In this document: positions 12,841 to 14,023 of the stretch, in pieces
Layout of the letters: each line of letters begins with the position of its first letter
Numbering within the stretch: position 1 is the first letter of the stretch
Assembly (NCBI GenBank): GCA_026386995.1
Contig: JAPLMO010000102.1
Location: 1-14,023, forward strand
Reading direction: 5' to 3'
From: Planctomycetota bacterium
Lineage (GTDB): Bacteria; Planctomycetota; Phycisphaerae; FEN-1346
DNA: 14,023 nucleotides
Made by a program: the position numbers and the translations under genes
Notes under the pieces: generated by a model
Told to the model about the DNA's origin: nothing
Databases searched by the model: none
What the model saw: only the letters and a program-made list of their open reading frames with translations

Positions 12841-14023
12841 GTGGATCCGTCTATCAGCCGCACCGCCAAAATCGGCGCTGTCGTCACCCTTTTCGTCAGC
12901 GCCTTCCTGATGGTATCGCTCCTGTCGTTCGACCCGGCCGACCCGCCCGGCCACAGCGTCTATCCGCCCAGCGCCAAGGCGCAGAACCTTTGCGGCGCGG
13001 TCGGGGCGCATGTGGCGTGGACCATCTTCGCGGCCATCGGCGACGGGGCGTACCCGATGCTCCTGTTCTGCATCGCGGGGTCGTTTCTGTGGATCTCCAG
13101 GATCAGCCTCGACGACAAGGTCTTCCGGGCCATCGGGGCGGTCCTGCTGGTGCTAGACATGACGGTCGCCTCGGCGATGATCCCGGTCGAGGCGCGGATG
13201 CCGGAGTCGAACGGCGGCATCCTCGGCCTTGGTATATGGCAATATCTTGAGCCAAGAATGGGCGCGTTCGGCACGGTCCTCCTGATGCTGCCCGTGGCAC
13301 TCGTGGGCCTCATACTGCTGACCGACACCCTCCTGGTGACCGTGCCAGTGCTGATCTTCCGGTGGCTTAAAGAGCGCGCCAGCGGCCCGGCGAAAGCCCT
13401 GGCGGCGGCGTCGTTCTCGGGCGCCGGGGCCGCCATCGGCCGGCTGGCGGGCGTTCCCGCCGGGGCCGGCGGCGGCGCAGCCGTGGCCGAGGCCGAGGAA
13501 GACGACGAGCCGCGGCCCATCGTCCGCAAACAACGCAAACCCGCCGCCGAGGCCGCGAAAGACGAACCCTCGGCCCGAAAACCCAGGGACGCCGCGCCAG
13601 AGGAGAAGGCCGGGGAGTCCAATCGCAGCCGCAAGGCCGCCCGCGATGAGGCCGAGGAACCCAAAGACGAGGCCGCCCCCCCTGCCTCGTTCTCGCCGCC
13701 GCGCCAGGTCATCATCCGCCACGCCCGGCCGGCCCTTGCGAAACAGGCCGCGGAGGACGAGGATTTCGCCTTCACGCCGCCCCCGTCCACGCCCCGCAAC
13801 CAGGAGTACCAGTTGCCGGGGTTGGACCTGCTGGCTGACCCCACGTACACCGAGGCGGCAGATAAGGAATCGCACATCCGCGAGCAGGCGGAGGTGCTGA
13901 CCAAGACGCTGGCGGAGTTCGGCGTCGAGGCCGGCGTCGTGGCGATCGAGACCGGCCCGGTCGTGACGCAGTACGAAATCGCCCTGGCGCCGGGCATCAA
14001 GGTCGGCAAGGTCATCAGCCTCT
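12841..14023 (+). CDS. ftsK: DNA translocase FtsK/SpoIIIE, N-terminal part (3' end outside window)
   Basis: 394 codons are visible, open to the edge. The full protein anchors at the division septum and pumps chromosome DNA in an ATP-dependent way. Four membrane helices are at about 10-30, 58-85, 94-115 and 143-175, as usual for FtsK N-termini. A low-complexity cytoplasmic linker rich in Ala, Pro, Glu, Lys and Arg covers about 182-325. The start of the motor's alpha domain follows: LPGLDLL (325-331), then KTLAEFGVEAGVVAIETGPV and VTQYEIALAPGIKVGKV. The Walker motifs and the DNA-sensing gamma domain lie beyond the edge. The GTG at 12841 is chosen because GAGGG lies 6 bases before it and the first helix follows at once. 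Identification rests on the alpha-domain motif and topology together. Confidence 0.92.
   Translation, partial: MDPSISRTAKIGAVVTLFVSAFLMVSLLSFDPADPPGHSVYPPSAKAQNLCGAVGAHVAWTIFAAIGDGAYPMLLFCIAGSFLWISRISLDDKVFRAIGAVLLVLDMTVASAMIPVEARMPESNGGILGLGIWQYLEPRMGAFGTVLLMLPVALVGLILLTDTLLVTVPVLIFRWLKERASGPAKALAAASFSGAGAAIGRLAGVPAGAGGGAAVAEAEEDDEPRPIVRKQRKPAAEAAKDEPSARKPRDAAPEEKAGESNRSRKAARDEAEEPKDEAAPPASFSPPRQVIIRHARPALAKQAAEDEDFAFTPPPSTPRNQEYQLPGLDLLADPTYTEAADKESHIREQAEVLTKTLAEFGVEAGVVAIETGPVVTQYEIALAPGIKVGKVISL

Overview
The window looks like part of a chromosome from a GC-rich bacterium, most likely a member of the Planctomycetota (Phycisphaerae-like). This is an inference from an outer-surface protein built from autotransporter-associated beta-strand repeats, an FtsK with a long Ala/Pro/acidic linker, and many short GC-rich palindromes between genes. 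No rRNA or other taxonomic marker is present.

Layout. Bases 1-3741 (minus strand) are the first 1247 codons of a very large secreted Thr/Gly/Ser/Asn-rich repeat protein that runs off the left edge. Bases 3742-4818 form a spacer of about 1.1 kb without a convincing gene but dense in structure: a promoter and two leader hairpins for the repeat protein, three 7-bp-period tandem arrays, two copies of a 35-bp palindromic repeat about 236 bp apart, A-tracts in rough helical phase between them, and several other palindromes. Bases 4819-12000 (minus strand) are one tightly packed operon read in the order dapF, substrate-binding protein, oppB, oppC, oppD, oppF: diaminopimelate epimerase followed by a complete peptide ABC importer. 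Three of the five junctions overlap by 4-8 bp; the other two are interrupted by palindromes or simple repeats. Bases 12001-12341 are a divergent intergenic region with overlapping promoter-like sequences and a large nested inverted repeat. On the plus strand come dut (12342-12791) and the 5' part of ftsK (12841 to the right edge).

How the genes work together. The binding protein captures a peptide outside the inner membrane, OppB/OppC form the channel, and OppD/OppF power import. DapF makes meso-diaminopimelate for lysine and peptidoglycan. Its place at the head of the operon suggests, but does not prove, a link to cell-wall peptide recovery or amino-acid supply. Dut (dUTP removal) and FtsK (chromosome segregation at division) are housekeeping functions on the opposite strand.

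The genes themselves are recognisable. The unusual content is the non-coding structure: heptameric arrays of three different sequences, the paired 35-bp palindromes around possibly curved DNA, and two inverted repeats whose arms are themselves hairpins, one of which appears to be translated as the N-terminus of the binding protein.
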